Positions 43,504 through 58,050 are shown, counted from the first letter of the stretch. The stretch is DNA of 64,000 bases from Montifringilla adamsi (GCA_017590115.1 JAGGNK010011225.1:3411161-3475160), one strand, 5' to 3'. Notes: generated by a model from the sequence alone, not told the origin. Numbers and translations: made by a program.

Positions 43504-45418
43504 GCAATTGCTTCCACTGAGCAGTAGCAACCTGACTATATCTGCACCTTGTGCTGCCAGACAACTCCTCTGATTGCAGTGGCCTGGGCAAACAGCTGCA
43601 TTTACAGCTTGTGATCACAGTATTGGAACCAACGCTGAATCTCAACCAAAAACCAAGGTTCTCACATAGGAAAATAATCAGGCTGCAGTTCCACTGCCTA
43701 ATTGCATCAATAACCTTCCTTGCTTGTACTGAGCAGACATTCCTTCTCACTTGTGTTTCCAAAGCTGGGTAAAACAAAGCAGTAATGTTTCATTAGAGGA
43801 AGATACGAAGCCAAGGGAGAAAAGCTGAATGGTGTTAAAAAGAAAGCTGAAAACCAAAATATTTTCATGACATTTCTATAAATGTCACTGTTCCACACTA
43901 TTTTTACCAAGGCTGTCAGTCATATTCAAATGTACCAGGGAACATTAAGGTTGTACACTTACTACACATTTAACACAGTATTTTAGGCTTGCCTTACAGC
44001 CATTAATACAACACCACTACAGAAAAAGGCTAAGAAATGGAACTCTGTAGAAGAGAGAGAATGAAAAGCAGAGAGAAGCCTTTAGAACACTGACCTATGG
44101 AGAAGGTGTGGAGAAGCTTCATCTTTTGGCCACTCCTCAAGAATTAAGTTTGCTGGGAAAGAAAGGATCTCACAAGCCATCTCTGAAAAGGTCACACCAA
44201 CCAGCTGCTGTTAAGGTAGCTGCTCCCTCTTAAGAAGAAAAAAAACTTCCACCCTGAAGTTGAATGTAACCCTTGAGGATTACATGGAAAGAGGGAGGAT
44301 GATACAATGTTTTCTGCCACACCTTGCAATTCACCAGTGCTCTGCGTGTTACTGCCTGAGAAGAGCAAATGACAACACTCTTTCTTATTATGGAGAAAGT
44401 AGTTCTGCTCTGTAATTTATTTTCTGTTAAATTGATGAATATGGAAAGACATTATGAACCAAAACTAAGTTTTCAGGAACATGCAAATACCAGGGAGCAA
44501 AGGTGACAACTTACTTTCAGCCTTCAAAAACACACTTTCTCCACCCTGAGAGGGGCTCAGCTTCTAAAACCTTGAATTATATTTCATACTCCCCTCAATA
44601 TACTCAGCATGAAATTCTTCAGTGTATTCAGAAATGGGTTTTGGAACAGCACTGTATCGAACAGTCACTCACAAGACATTTCACAAGCCATTCTTAGAGC
44701 CTGTTCACAGGTCTCAATCACAACAAAATACTAAATGGAAAAAGACAAGGTAAACAACCAGAAAACTGGCCCCGACTCCAAAACTTTTGAGTTCATTGTA
44801 ACATCTTGCATTTTCAATGATAACATCCTTGCACAGTAATGCTAAAAAGACCCCAGTCTGAAAGGATTTCCCTGAACATGAAGATTTTCAAGTGCTTTCT
44901 TTAGGTATCACTGCAATCAAGACTGCAAACTATGCTACTATTAAAAAGAAGGCCTATAGTCATTCACAGAAAGCAAACATTATGCAACCTTGGCAGCACT
45001 ATTTAAATCGTTAATAAGAAAAAATAAATGACTGTTAAAAAAGAAGGGATAACCACAAACTGATTACTAGGAATAGAAGTCAGCCCACAAAACCCTGCTT
45101 GATCCCTGCAAGGCAGAAGTTTAACAGTTAATAGTTAAATAAGGAAACAAATGTATTGCTGAAAAATTCTCACAAAATCCATAACACCACTGAGTAGCAT
45201 CCTTCCAAGTAGCATTTTTTACTGTAAATACCAAAGGAATTAATAAAGATCAGCACCCTCACTTAAAAATGTTAGACTACCATAGAGCAAGAAAGGTCAT
45301 GTTTAAGGGGAATATTTTACAGGACTGCAGAAGTAATATTAACACCAAAATGTGAAGAGGAGGGGGAGACACAGAACACTCCCTGAGAAAACAGTTAAAG
45401 ACCATTAATACCACTTTA

Positions 45419-46245
<827 letters not shown>

Positions 46246-46427
46246 CTAGGAAAAGAAGGATTAGGAATACTTCAGCTTCTGCACTTCTACCCCCCCCCTC
46301 CCCGGTCACCCCGCCTCGTCTCCACCGATGCAACATCTCAAACAATATGCAACCTGCCTCGGTAGTTTATGCAAAAGGCAAACAGCCTGCTGCTGCATCC
46401 CTCCTCCTCCTCCCCCGCTCTGCCAAG

Positions 46428-46440
46428 TCTTATAAATAGC
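46428..46440. promoter_or_regulatory. TATA-like element between CpG island and VWC2 exon
   Basis: The + strand reads CTTATAAATAGCA, a near-perfect TATA box for rightward transcription into the CpG island. The minus strand reads TATTTATAAGAC, a weaker TATA match that would place a VWC2 start near 46400, about 220 bases before the ATG. Either orientation is possible and neither is proven. Confidence 0.35.
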
Positions 46441-46849
46441 AGGGCTCTGGACACGGACCGGGCGTCTTCGGCTCCCAGAGAGCCCCACGCAGAACTCCGG
46501 GGAGTCAGCGTTTGCAAAGGCAGGTGCAGGCAAAACTCAGAGCGCTTGGGGGGGGGCGGGTATTTTTAACTTTCAAACGACAACATGTGAAGAGGACGGA
46601 CGCCCGATGAATTAAATGGAGCCCCCCAAAATCCAGCAGGGTCCGGAATAGAAATTACCCAGCTGAGTGCTAGTCACCGTCTGCATACACAATGATTTTC
46701 ATTAACCTCTTATTCAGTCTGAAGTACTCTGGTTTGGGTTCTGTTTAAATACCTACCAGAGAGCACGTTTCTGTAATAGACAACTAAAACACACTAAAGC
46801 GAGCAAAAACAAACTACCTCCCTTCCGAACTACCCAAACCAGCACACAA

Positions 46850-47720
46850 TACCACCTCTTCCTCGCCCGCGTTCGAAAGACAAGATAGAGCCGCTTCGGG
46901 TTTCCGCAGCCGAGGCTCATTTAACCCACATCCTCCAGGAGTTCGGCAGCACTCCCGGCTCCTCTCCCTGAAACACTGCACGCCAAATCGGGGAAAAAGA
47001 ACACCAAAAACCCCAAACCAAAATACGTACACTACTCCGGCCACGACAAGCAATGCCGCTGCAGCCTCCCGGCACGACCCCACCTCGGCGGTACCGCTCC
47101 CCAAAGCCATTTAAAAGCCTCTCTTTCTACCCGCCCGCCTCCCCGGCCCTCGGCGACGGCACCGCGGGGCACCGCGCTCCGCCAGCCCGGCAGCGCTGCC
47201 CGGCCCGGTGGCAGGGGAGCCGGGGCTCCCCGCCGCCCGCCCAAACTTTCCGGAGGGCCGGGCAGCGCCGCCCGACCCCCGCCCGCTGGAGCTGTGAGGG
47301 AGCCGGGCCAGCTCCTTCCCCAGCCCGGCCGGCTCCCCGATGGCCCGGCGCGACGCCTCCGTGCCTCCGTCTCTCCGTACCTGCGCTGGCGCCGCGCTCA
47401 GCCCCGGCGGCGGCTCGGGCCGGCGAGCGTCGCCCCGCTGTCGGGAGGGAAAGCGGGGCAAGGCGGGCGCGCTGGGGGCCGGCCCCGCCCGCCGGCGGCT
47501 GAAACTTTTGGCGGTGTTAGGGGCGTCGGTTCGGGACGCGAGCGGCCCGCTGCGGCCCCGTGCGGCGATGGGCGCTCTCCCCGCGGTGCCGGCACCGCGG
47601 CGCACACCTGCGGGCCCGCCCCGGGCACGGGCAGGGGCGGCTGAGCAGCGTTTATTCGGGACGGGCGATCTGTGCCTGTCTGATGCTGCCCGCTCCGCAG
47701 CATCACGCAGTACTGAGCGT
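46850..47720 (-). promoter_or_regulatory. VWC2: CpG island, presumed VWC2 promoter
   Basis: This stretch is very rich in G+C and CpG, in sharp contrast to the AT-rich DNA on both sides, and contains GC-box-like GGGCGG/CCGCCC motifs. It lies 0.7-1.5 kb upstream of the VWC2 start codon on the transcribed side, the usual position of a vertebrate developmental gene promoter. Long open frames on both strands here reflect the scarcity of stop codons in GC-rich DNA, not protein. The exact transcription start cannot be read. Edges are by eye. Confidence 0.8.
47381..47720 (-). other. VWC2: Candidate non-coding first exon of VWC2
   Basis: On the minus strand a CAG|GTACGG sequence at 47381/47380 fits a splice donor inside the CpG island. 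Joined to the acceptor-like site at 46246 it would give an intron of about 1.1 kb and a non-coding first exon. A second, weaker donor (CAG|GTGTGC) lies at 47608. The upstream limit is arbitrary because no start site is visible. Transcript data would decide. Confidence 0.3.
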
Positions 47721-50700
47721 TAGCGCTCCCCTGCCAGCCTGCTCTAGCAGCGAAGTGGTACGTGGTTTACTAGTTGAAATACCTACTTATGCTTTTGCAT
47801 GGCTGGTGGGCAGTTCTGAAGTTAAATATAGTTGCGTTTTTCTCCTTTATGCTTGACACAAAAAGAAAAAAAGGACAGCGTGGTCTGTTATGAAATGACT
47901 GATGCCGGAGTGTTGGGACAGAAATGCACAAGAATAGCTAGAGGTACTTTTGTTCAGGATCTAAGCAAGGGCTTGGAGGCCAAAAGGTTATTTATTTATG
48001 TATTTATTTATTTTTAAGTTGCATTAGATGACATATCAATATAATCTTCTTTTCTGAATTTTGCTTTACAGATGTTCCAGAACAGTCCCAGCTGCACTAA
48101 CCCTCTGCCACAGTAGCACTTCAACGTGTGCTGTGCCCTGCTCGTGACTAGGGCTGGATTTTGCAACATATTTGGCACTGTATCTGAAATTTTTAGGCTA
48201 GGTCTAATTTTCAGGTTTGTTTTGGTTTGGTTTTTTTTTTTTTCCCATTGAAATGGTATCACTGCAATATCGGTACTCAAGAGAGTAATGAAAATCTTCT
48301 GGGTACTAATGTTTCATAGTTAAGTACCTTCATGAGCACCTGTTAATTGTGAGAACCCAAATATTTAAATTGCTCCCCAGGAGGATGCAGGTGCTGAACT
48401 CTTTTGGCTGCTGGGTTGTTGCTATTAAAAAGTATTGACTCCTGTCTAATTTTAAAAATATTTTTCTTGAAATCACATTATGTCTTCTAGTAGGAAGAGC
48501 CTAAATAAGGCTCTGAAACTTTAAAATATAAGACTTAAATTCTGAAGGATATGAAGAAGTCAAGTTTTTCCATAGGTTGCACTAATAAAATGAAATTCCA
48601 TATTGCTAGGGGATTTCTAGACAAATTCCTAAGGAGTTAAGATTGACTTTTCTCATAATTTGACTTATAATAATTAAGTACTTCCTTTCAAACTACCATC
48701 TCATTACCTCTGAATAAAGAATTTAATCTTTGCCATGTGTAAACCTAAAACATTTCATGTCTTATGGAATTTAAACCCTAACTTAGGGTGAGCAACCAGT
48801 ACCTCCCATTACTGATTGCAGAAGAACTTGAATGATGGAGCTACCTTGGAGTTCAAAAGCCTGTGAGCATTGCTGTTCAGCAGCAGCTGCTTGTGGCTAG
48901 AGCAAGGCAGAAGAAAATAAGCACCTGGGGAAGGCAATGCTACGTCTGTGATAAAGAGCAGAAGCCAATTTATGGTTCTGACATTTTCATGTGTTCCCAG
49001 GTGAAACTTTGGAACAAAATCTGAGATCTTCAGCATCCAGGACTCTCTTTGTAGGAGCTCTGCCTCTCCCACCCCTGGTTACATAGAACAGGGATCATCA
49101 GCTGGAGCTGATGGTTCAAAACACTGCTCTGTAGCAAGAAAGGTAAAGTCTCAGAGCACTTTTGTAACAACAAACTGCAGCTCATCCTACCCTACTGGGC
49201 AAAGTAAGAAGCAAACACCCTCCTTTATTTTTCAAAAGGATTTCTCATTGAACTTCAGTCCCTGTTTATTCAGATTTGTACGTATATTAAGTGCTTAATT
49301 GTATCTGACATTAGGACCCTTGCAGAACTGACACCTGGCCACTTCATTAATGTCATAGAATCAAATTGCAATATGTTACAGTCCAAATGGTTAAATAGCA
49401 GATATGTAAGAAATGTTTGGTGTTTTCTTCAGCGAAGTGAAGTCTGAACTAGGAGAGAGCATAATGAAAATCTGTCATCTGAAGGCAGCTTCTAACAATA
49501 TTTTTAATGAGAAATTATATACTTATGCTGTAACATGTAAGGTCCTGGAGACTGAAATCCTGTTTATTCACAAAACAAACTCAGCATAAAAATACAGCTC
49601 CAAATCTCCCTACTCTGATCCCCCCAAGTCAACAGTTGCAAGGACAACTCTCTATCTGGATGAGGATAAAATTCTGCATCCCATTCAAGACTTCCCTTTT
49701 CTCTGGGTCTTGTCTGCATGATGAGAGCTTTGTATTAGCTTAATATTTAAATAAGAGCTGTCATGCGCACAAAACAGTTCTCTCTGTTTTAGCTTAGTTT
49801 TACCAAGAATTAGACAAATTTTATAGGATGCAGTTGAATGGAAAGCAAAAGGGAACTTGGTAGTTGAAATAATACTTGTTCTGTCAAGGAACAAGCTGAC
49901 CATCTCCATTAGACCAGAGTCAAGACAGTGAGAGTGGACATCCATGCTGAACATAGCTGGCTATTAGTCAAAAATATTTAATTAAACATCTACTCATGAC
50001 TGAAATTTTGTTGAATATTTTTTAAGAGTGACCTTTGTATGAACAACAAGTATTGAAATGTAGGATCTTTTGCCAAGTTAAAATTGGTTCTCTGACTGGA
50101 TAATTACAACATAAACTCAAAACTTCACAGCTAGGCAGACGTGATCTGGATATCTGAGAGTACTGAAGAAAACAACTTTTAGCCTAATATATGGATAAAA
50201 TCTGGGATATGCATGTACCACAGTGTAGACATGCTGCCCTGCACTCCAGGGAGTCACCTGAAGCATCCAATCCCTTCACTTGTTCTCACACAGGGACTGT
50301 TTTATATTGAAGGAAGTGTCACCTGGCTCCAGTGAGGGGATGGGGAAAGAAAAGAGGAGGAAGCTCCATAGGACTCTGGAAAGCTGGGCAGGGGAAGCAG
50401 AAAAGGAGCCCCAGTGCAAGTGGGGAGTGGGTGTGGGTGTTGGAAAAGCCCACAGGATACCGAGGTTGGCTTTGGTGACAGCTATCTGCAGAGCTCGGGG
50501 GAGCACAGGGTGTGCTCAGGAGAGCAGCAGTGCTGCAGCAGCTGTGTGCTGCAGTGCCCTGTCCGTCCTGCAGCTCTCAAACTCTGGAAAGTGAGAGGGG
50601 AGGAGATGTCCCCAAAGCATGACTCCTCTGGGAAAAGGGATGGTTGTGCCTTTGTATTTTGCTTTGTTTCATTATTCTTCCTAAAAGGAAGAGAGTTGTT

Positions 50701-51530
50701 ATATGAAAGGTATTTTTTATTGTGGTGCTAAAGTGGCAGTCGTTCAGGCAGGTTGAAATCATGGCCTTGAAAAGGTGGCAATTTGTGCAATAGCATTAGC
50801 CCAGACATATAAAATAAGGCCTTCAAATAGCAGTCAATCTGAAGACAGAGAGAGACAAAGCTGAAGTACATATTACGCTAACAAATCATGTGTATTTGAA
50901 AGGCTCAATTATAAATAAGCAGTTTAAACAACTCTTAAAAAATAAATAAAGAAAAGCAAGCTTTCATAACTATTTTTAAAGTAGGTTAGCTTTCATCTTT
51001 TCATTTTTATTTCTTGTTTTCTTTATGCCACTTGTCAAAGGACTCAAGACACATTCCTCTTCATTCTTTTTTTTACTTTTCTGATGCCTCTTTAGTTCTG
51101 ATAAGTAATTATTGAAGAAGTATTACACAATATTGCGTAAGTTGTATTTACAATTGTCTTCATTAGTTTTTCACAAATATTGATATGTTATAATATTATT
51201 TTTCTGCTTTGTGTTAATGAAAACTGAACACACCCCACCCCCCTCCCCCCCATCATTTAGAATGTAGGATTTTCAATACTGTCCTACACTTCTGTAAGTC
51301 ACAGTTTGCATGCTCAGAAAAAAATTATAATGAATTTTTGGTTTAAGTTTTGCTTATTACCTGTAATAAACACACTCACAAGCTCTGTAGACCAAGGAGA
51401 GGTTTAAACTTTAGAAGTCACAGGTTTAGAGAACATCTTTTAAGCAAGATTTTTGCTGCTACTGGTTTATGTTCTAGGAACTCCCCTTTAGCTTATGATT
51501 TGTCTATTATTAGGAAAAATATAAATCTAA

Positions 51531-52110
51531 TGCTGTGCTGGTTTTGACTCGGGTGCTGTTAATTTGCTTCACAGTAGGTGGTTTTGATTTCTGCTGTTGA
51601 AAACTGTTGATAATTTAGGGAAGTTTTCATTGTGGTTGAGCAGTGCTTGCACAGAGCCAAGACCTTTTCTGGCTCTCACCCCACCCCACCAGCAAGGAGG
51701 CTGGGGGTTCACAAGAGGCTGGGAGGGGACACAGCCAGATCAGCTGATCCCAGCTGGCCCCATACCATACTATGGGGCATCATGGCTAGGGTGTAAAGCT
51801 GGGGGAAGAATAATGAAGGGTGGTGAAGAATAATCCTGGAGTGATGGTGTTTGTCTTCCCAAGTCAGCATCACGTGTGATGGAGCCATGCTTCCATGGGG
51901 ATGGCTGAACACCTGCCTGCCCATGGGAAGGGGTGAATTAATTCCTTGGTTTACTTTGGTTATGTGTGCTGCTTTTGCTTTACCTATTAAACTTTGTCTC
52001 AACCCATGAATTTTGCCACTTTTACTCTTCCAGTTCTCCTCACCACCCGACCAGTGAGTGAAGAAGCGACTGTGTGGGGCTGAGATTACATCTGGAGTTG
52101 AACCATGACA
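51531..52110 (+). mobile_element. Solo LTR of an avian endogenous retrovirus
   Basis: About 580 bases beginning TGCTGTGCTGGTTTTGACTC and ending TTGAACCATGACA match the layout of a common bird LTR as I remember it. Recognisable blocks are GCAGTGCTTGCACAGAGCCA, CACCCCACCCCACCAGCAAGG, GTGTTTGTCTTCCCAAGTCA, GAACACCTGCCTGCCCATGG and TTTACCTATTAAACTTTG. The usual TATAAAGCTGGGG promoter motif appears decayed to TGTAAAGCTGGGG near 51793, and an ATTAAA signal remains near 51986. No flanking gag, pol or env sequence is present, so it is a solo LTR left by recombination. I could not define a clean target-site duplication. It lies about 4 kb upstream of the VWC2 CpG island in the opposite orientation. 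Confidence 0.8.
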
Positions 52111-53794
52111 AATAGAAATAAAATACTTAATTTAATGTAAAATATCCTAATGAAAGGTATCTATAATGGAAGCTTGTTTCAAAATGTTGGAAAGAAGACT
52201 TGTTTTGTTTAAAAAAATCTCTGAAAATCCCTCTTTGAAAATATCAATTTCTTTCCCCCGCAAGCTCTGCAGAGATTTTGATGCACATATTTTGCCTTAG
52301 AGGGAAGTAGAGGTTGCCTTGTTGTATATGAGATGTCTACAAGTTCCACTACTTTTAATATTTTTTCTGTTTTCACATGACTGTTTCATCTCTAATAGAG
52401 ATTTTGGCCATATAAACTTGAGAAAATTGTTACTACCATGTTAATCATAATAGTTATGTAATATTTAAAATTGCATAGTGAAACCTTTGGAGGGCAAGGA
52501 GGATTCAATTCAGGACCTGTGAATATGGGCTAATTCTGAGGAAAAAATAATTTTCTATTCAAAGTGCAGTGTTTTGTTCCTGTAATTACAGGATATAAGA
52601 GACATTGTTAAATGCATTTTGATGCCCATATTTTCACCATATTTACAGTAGCCTAGAGTAAATGGATGTTAATCATGGCTCAGAAATTTTGGGGTTTTTT
52701 TTATAATTTGTGTCATTTTGCTCAGAGAGATGAAATATTTTTGCATGTATGTACACATGGACATGCACAAAATCATATAAAACATTTAAATACACAATCT
52801 TTTGTAAAAAGAATTCTTAATACTTTACCTTGTTCTATTTTGCAAAACAAAAGGAGGCACTACCAATGTTTTCAGTTTTTACATTGTCATTGTTTTGGAA
52901 AAGCGAACAAAGTGTCTCTTAGGCTTTTGATTAGGTTTCTTCACAGATAATCTAAAATTTAGCTAAAATTACATCTAATTATTACTTTTCCCTTTATTAT
53001 TTATAATTAAATTCTTGGCTTATTTATTTATAATATTTCAGTTTCTCTAGATACATTTTTGTTCCCAGTAAAGTTCTTCAATAAAGGCAATATCAGCTTT
53101 CAAAAGGTTTATAAAAAATTTGGTTCCTATATTGTTCTACATTTAAAGTTAATAGATCTCATCCTTCCATTGCTCTTTAGTATTATCGGAGAAAAAACAA
53201 CCCTCTAAAATAAAATACCCAGATTTGTTCTCTCTCCAGTTCTCTCAGGAATTCTTGACTTTTATTGTATTAAACATTGACCTAAATTCAATGAACAAAT
53301 GGAATTGGGAAAAAAAAAGAAACAACCAACTTATGTACCTTACAGAAAGAGAGGGAAAAATAGAAATTATTATTGGCAAAATTGATTTAGCACTGTAACT
53401 CACACTAATATTTATTTCCATTCTCTAACTTTCTTTGGAACTTCAGTAACATGAATTTTACTGTTTAGTATTTGTTTTCTGTTGAACTATTTGAAAAACA
53501 GCATAGGTGTTTTCTGAAATATGTATGTATGTAAAATAAATAGGTGCTTAAACACATGGCTCTTATTTAAAAACCCTGTTAATATTGTTGGTTTAGAGTA
53601 AAACCATCTATTATAGGGTTGTTAGTTATAAACTCTTGTCTCCTACCAAGACAAATCCTTAAAAATAATGAAATTGTTTCCTATATCAAGAACAGAAAAG
53701 ATAAGGAATTCACAATATCTGTGCAAAAGCCTCCCTTCTCCCCATAGGTTATAGGATTAGAGTACAACCTACAGGCACTTGATCCTGTAGTATT

Positions 53795-53819
53795 AAAAAA
53801 AAAAAAAAAAAAAAAAAAA
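53795..53819. repeat. 25-base A homopolymer
   Basis: An uninterrupted A run followed by CCAACAAAAACAAAAAG, so an A-rich low-complexity tract in the intergenic part. Confidence 0.95.
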
Positions 53820-55810
53820 CCAACAAAAACAAAAAGAGTACCAAAATCTTAACAGTCTGCAGACTCAGAGAACCATCATGGAGCTTAAGTGATGTTCTAC
53901 AAAACTTACTGATCATAAACCCCTAGACACAAAGGCCTCAGTGACATACTTTCCAGAAGATGTCTTCAAACTTTTCCTATTCTTTGCCCTCTTTTTTCCC
54001 CCTCATTATTACTATCCAGTTTGTAAAAATTGAATGACACTTCATGCATAATGCATACACATCTTATCCTACTGCCCTCCTTTTTTTTTGAACCTGCTGT
54101 CTAAGCTCAACCGAACTTGAAGAAGGAATTGCTTTCTCCAAGTTTCACAAAAAGAGGTGAATTGATAGCAAAGAGCAACATTACACTGATTGTCCCCAAA
54201 GATGTGCCTTGTTATACCCACCAGTGACTTCACAGGAGATGATACCCATGGAAGTGCCCAGTCCACATTAGGCACGCTGAGTTTGCACCTTGGATGCTAG
54301 AGTTAATGGATTTTATATTACCAATCTATAACAAAATTCTGCTAATTACTGTGTTCAAATGCTTTTGCTTTCCTGTCATTATCCTTCCCTACAATGCTGT
54401 AGAAGTCCCTGTGTCCCTTAGCAAGTTACTGTGATATGGCACCAGGTGAGCAATGGATTATTTTGTTGTTCTTCTTAAATTACAGGCCAAATTAAGCCTT
54501 TAAATTAATATATATACATTTGATAATGTCATCATTTTAAAAGCTGGGTAAATTATGATTTGTAACATATTGAAAGTTTCATGAATTGCAAATTCCCAAG
54601 TGTTCTGTCCTTAGATCTAATTACTGGAGATGATTACATTCAGGACATTCTGAAATCACAGGGGCTGGTGATACAGTTTTCTCTCTAATGAGAGGAGTTA
54701 CATGGCTCAAAATTCATGATTTAGGCTTCAAACTGACAGAGAAAAAAAAAAAAGAGTAGACAATATTTGGGCTAGAACTTGAATTAGGAAACAGACAAAC
54801 AGAAGGCATGTTAATTGCTGTGTTTGCACTGAGAACATGGACACTCCAGATGCAAACTGGGTGTCCGTATCTAGGCACTACACAAATGCTAAAAACATTG
54901 GTCGGGATCCCTAGAATTGTACACCCTTCATTGACCAAGAAAGAAGGAAAAGGACAGAAATGAATGGCCTGAAGTCATACAGTAGGTGTGGGCTGAGAAG
55001 TTTAGATAAAACTCCTGCTTCTCTCTCATCTTCTCTTTCTATTTCACCTTTACCTGTCCATGTTGCCTCTCTTTCCTAGTAGAATATTTTGACTGCACTG
55101 CTGCATAGCTGGTGCACCACATCCCTTATATATGTACAAAAATTTAGCTCATTTGTGCAAAAATCTTGGTGCTTTGTTTGGTTGTTACCATCAGGCCTTG
55201 ATGTACTGATGTCCTTAGGTCAAGTATAGCAAGGCGGGTACTCCAGAACCATGGTACAAAGTTTAATATAAAATAAATTGAAGTATTCTGTAATTGCAGT
55301 AACGAATGCAAGCTTTTAGTGCTGGTTGAATTTACTATTTGTTGGAAGAAGATAACAGGAGAAAACACAATGTCCCTTGCTACTCACTGTATGTAGTACT
55401 CTTTGAGAGTTATTACAGACAGGACTTGGTAAGTGACTGACTTTTCAGATTAGGTCCTTGCCAAATCAGTGAAGAAACTGACAGCCTAGATGCTCACAAA
55501 AACTCCCCTGTGACACACTAGTGACAGTGAATCAAGGACCAAAAACCAGAAAGAATCACAAGTTTTTTCCATCCCTTACATGAGGATATTTAACCCCATA
55601 GTCCTACCTTCCCTAACCACCAGGCTACTGGCAATTAATTACTCACTTTATACTGCTCTGCTTTAAGGAGTTTCCTGGAGAAAGACTGACCAAGGCTTAT
55701 TCATCCCCACTGTCAAGGCAGCCAACTTCAGCATGAAAAGGTGAGCAAACCTCATTTAATACCCATCTGCAGCTCTGCTCAGAGTTTAGAGACAGATAGA
55801 TTCTGCATGT

Positions 55811-55856
55811 GATCCTAGAGGTCTTTTCCAAACTTAGTAATTCTGTGATTCTATGT
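55811..55856 (+). mobile_element. CR1 LINE 3' end, very short
   Basis: GATCCTAGAGGTCTTTTCCA followed by AATTCTGTGATTCTATG is the characteristic CR1 3' terminus in sense orientation. The remainder of the element is absent or unrecognisable. Confidence 0.7.
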
Positions 55857-56487
55857 GTTTTCTTCTAATAATTCTAACCCTAATCAGAAAATATCCTGTA
55901 AGCAGGACCCAAATAAATTGCCATGTGAACAGGCCTTGTGCTATAATTTGTCAGTCCCTACTTTGTTCTTCAGCTTGGTTTTACAGCAAAAGCCATAGAC
56001 CAAGAACTGATAAAAAAGTTTGGCTAAAAAAAAAAAAAAAATTTGAATCTTGCTCTAGGGGTAAAATTGTTGTTGGAGAAATAAAAGGATATTAAATCAG
56101 CCATGAATTGGATTGCCTGAGTCAACCATCTCTAACTTGGTAATCCTCACAGTGTGAAACTCTTGCCTTTAAAGGCTTTCAAAGTGCAGACTTCCTTCCC
56201 CCATTATTGAAATTAATGCAGATTGAACACAATTACTGATTTCTAAAGCAGGTTCAGGCTGCTGACCCAATGCAGTAATTCCATGCAAAGCTACACCTCA
56301 GCTTCTGCCTGAGATCAGCAGCAGCAGTACCAGAAGAAGAGAAGGAAGATCAACGCATTTGGTGCCTTCAAGACTCAGGAAAGATTTTGGTTAGCTAGGA
56401 CTTTTGACAGGCCAAGGAAATAGCTACAAAAACAAGGAGCCTGGTTGTTGAAGATCCTCAGCCCTCTGGGTAGCAGCCTGCTCTGAA

Positions 56488-56582
56488 GAATCATGGAATC
56501 ATAGAACAGCCTCACCTTGGAAGGGACCTTAAAGATCATCTAGTTCCAACACCCCTGCTGTGAGCGGGACATCTGTCCCAGA
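56488..56582 (-). mobile_element. CR1 LINE 3' end, short
   Basis: On the + strand GAATCATGGAATCATAGAAC, then GGAAGGGACCTTAAAGATCA and TCTAGTTCCAACACCCCTGC, is the reverse complement of the CR1 3' end. It is severely 5' truncated near GGGACATCTGTCCC, as usual for bird CR1 copies. Confidence 0.85.
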
Positions 56583-58017
56583 GAAAAGAAAACAATAAAA
56601 TATCACAGTTTTCTTTTATTTCACTGTAGGCTAAAAATATTTTTGCCGTTCCTATATTTTAAAACAGTCTCAAAAGTCCGTGTAAAAAATACTTCCAAAA
56701 AAGTTTTGCTTAATAGCAGTTTAAGTGATATCATATGCTAATTTTGCAAGTAGTCAAGGTGTATAACTTGGCACATGACAGAAAAACCACTCAAGATATA
56801 AATAGTGGAAAATAATATGCCCATACCCTCTTGAGAAATCAGAAGTGGCATAGCAATTGGTTTACAGAAGAAACAAATAAATGTCCAGGACTTCTGAAAA
56901 TCTAGCCTTTAGCATGCCCTATAAACACTGCCTTGTTTTTTACCTCAGTTTCTAAACACCATTGAGCCCTCATCATCGTTGTCCCCAAAATAGCTATCTG
57001 CTGAGAAAGTAATCTAGGTGTTGACATTGAAATGAACTTTGTTTTGCTAGCTGTTTGATTTCTGAAACAGGTTCGTTTTTGCTTCATGTCATCTTTTGCC
57101 TTTCTTTTCTTCCACTTAAGTTCCTTTTCCCTGAAAGATTCAAGAATAGGTTTATGTGCACATATACCATTTTCTTTTAGTATTGGAATGAATTCTATAT
57201 ATTTCATTCAAAAAAGTAATTTTTGTTTTACGCCAGTAACTACTACCTAAAGATCATTCAAGAAACTAGGAGCCTCAGTTATTCCTGAGTGCTAATGCTG
57301 TCATACTATTCATAATATGCCTGACAGTCCATTGGAGTTTTCATTTTCCTCCTGTATCTTTTGGAATCAATCACTTCCAGTTGTGAGGGTGTTTTATTTT
57401 GGGGTTTATTTGGTTGGTTGGCTTTTTTAAATTAAGGAGAGCAACAATCGATATGAGTTGAAGCCACAAAAGGAGATGCCCTTGCCATTACTCCATCAAA
57501 CCCTAGCTTGGACCTTCGGAGAGATCCTTACATAGCAGCTTGAGGCCACCACAAGCAGTCATATTTCTCTCTGTAAATTAAATTTCTTTAAAAAGTCTCA
57601 TTTTATCCTGAGGCTGAAATTCTGTTCCAGTAAATTCTGATCTACAGAGACATCTACTTCCCACTGAAGTTGATGAGAGCTGCAGGTGACCGGTGCCTCT
57701 ATAGCTCAGACCCTTAGGCTGGATTTCTCCCAGAGTACGAATATGTTATTAATAAGAGCTAGCTATCTTTGGCTGAAAGCCTGGTGAAAAACACTTTTGT
57801 GCTTTAAACAGAAGAGAGATGGTTGATTATGGCACAAACTCTCAAGTCTCCTCGAAAGTTTTTACCTGAGTTTATTTTAAAACAATTTTTTTTTTAAAGC
57901 CAAGCCTTAAGTAAGAAGTAAACATAAGAGCAGGCTACCAGAACTTTTCTACTTTTTTGGTTAAACAGAATGGAATGAGATAAACGGGGAAAAAGCAACC
58001 TTCTTCTATCCCCAATG

Positions 58018-58018
<1 letters not shown>

Positions 58019-58047
<29 letters not shown>
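58019..58047. repeat. 29-base T homopolymer
   Basis: An uninterrupted T run in AT-rich intergenic DNA, with no associated element seen. Confidence 0.95.

Positions 58048-58050
<3 letters not shown>

Noticed and set aside
47053..47723. Several overlapping open frames on both strands
   Set aside because: They lie in the CpG island, where GC-rich sequence has few stop codons. Their proline, arginine and alanine-rich translations in every frame are typical of that artefact.
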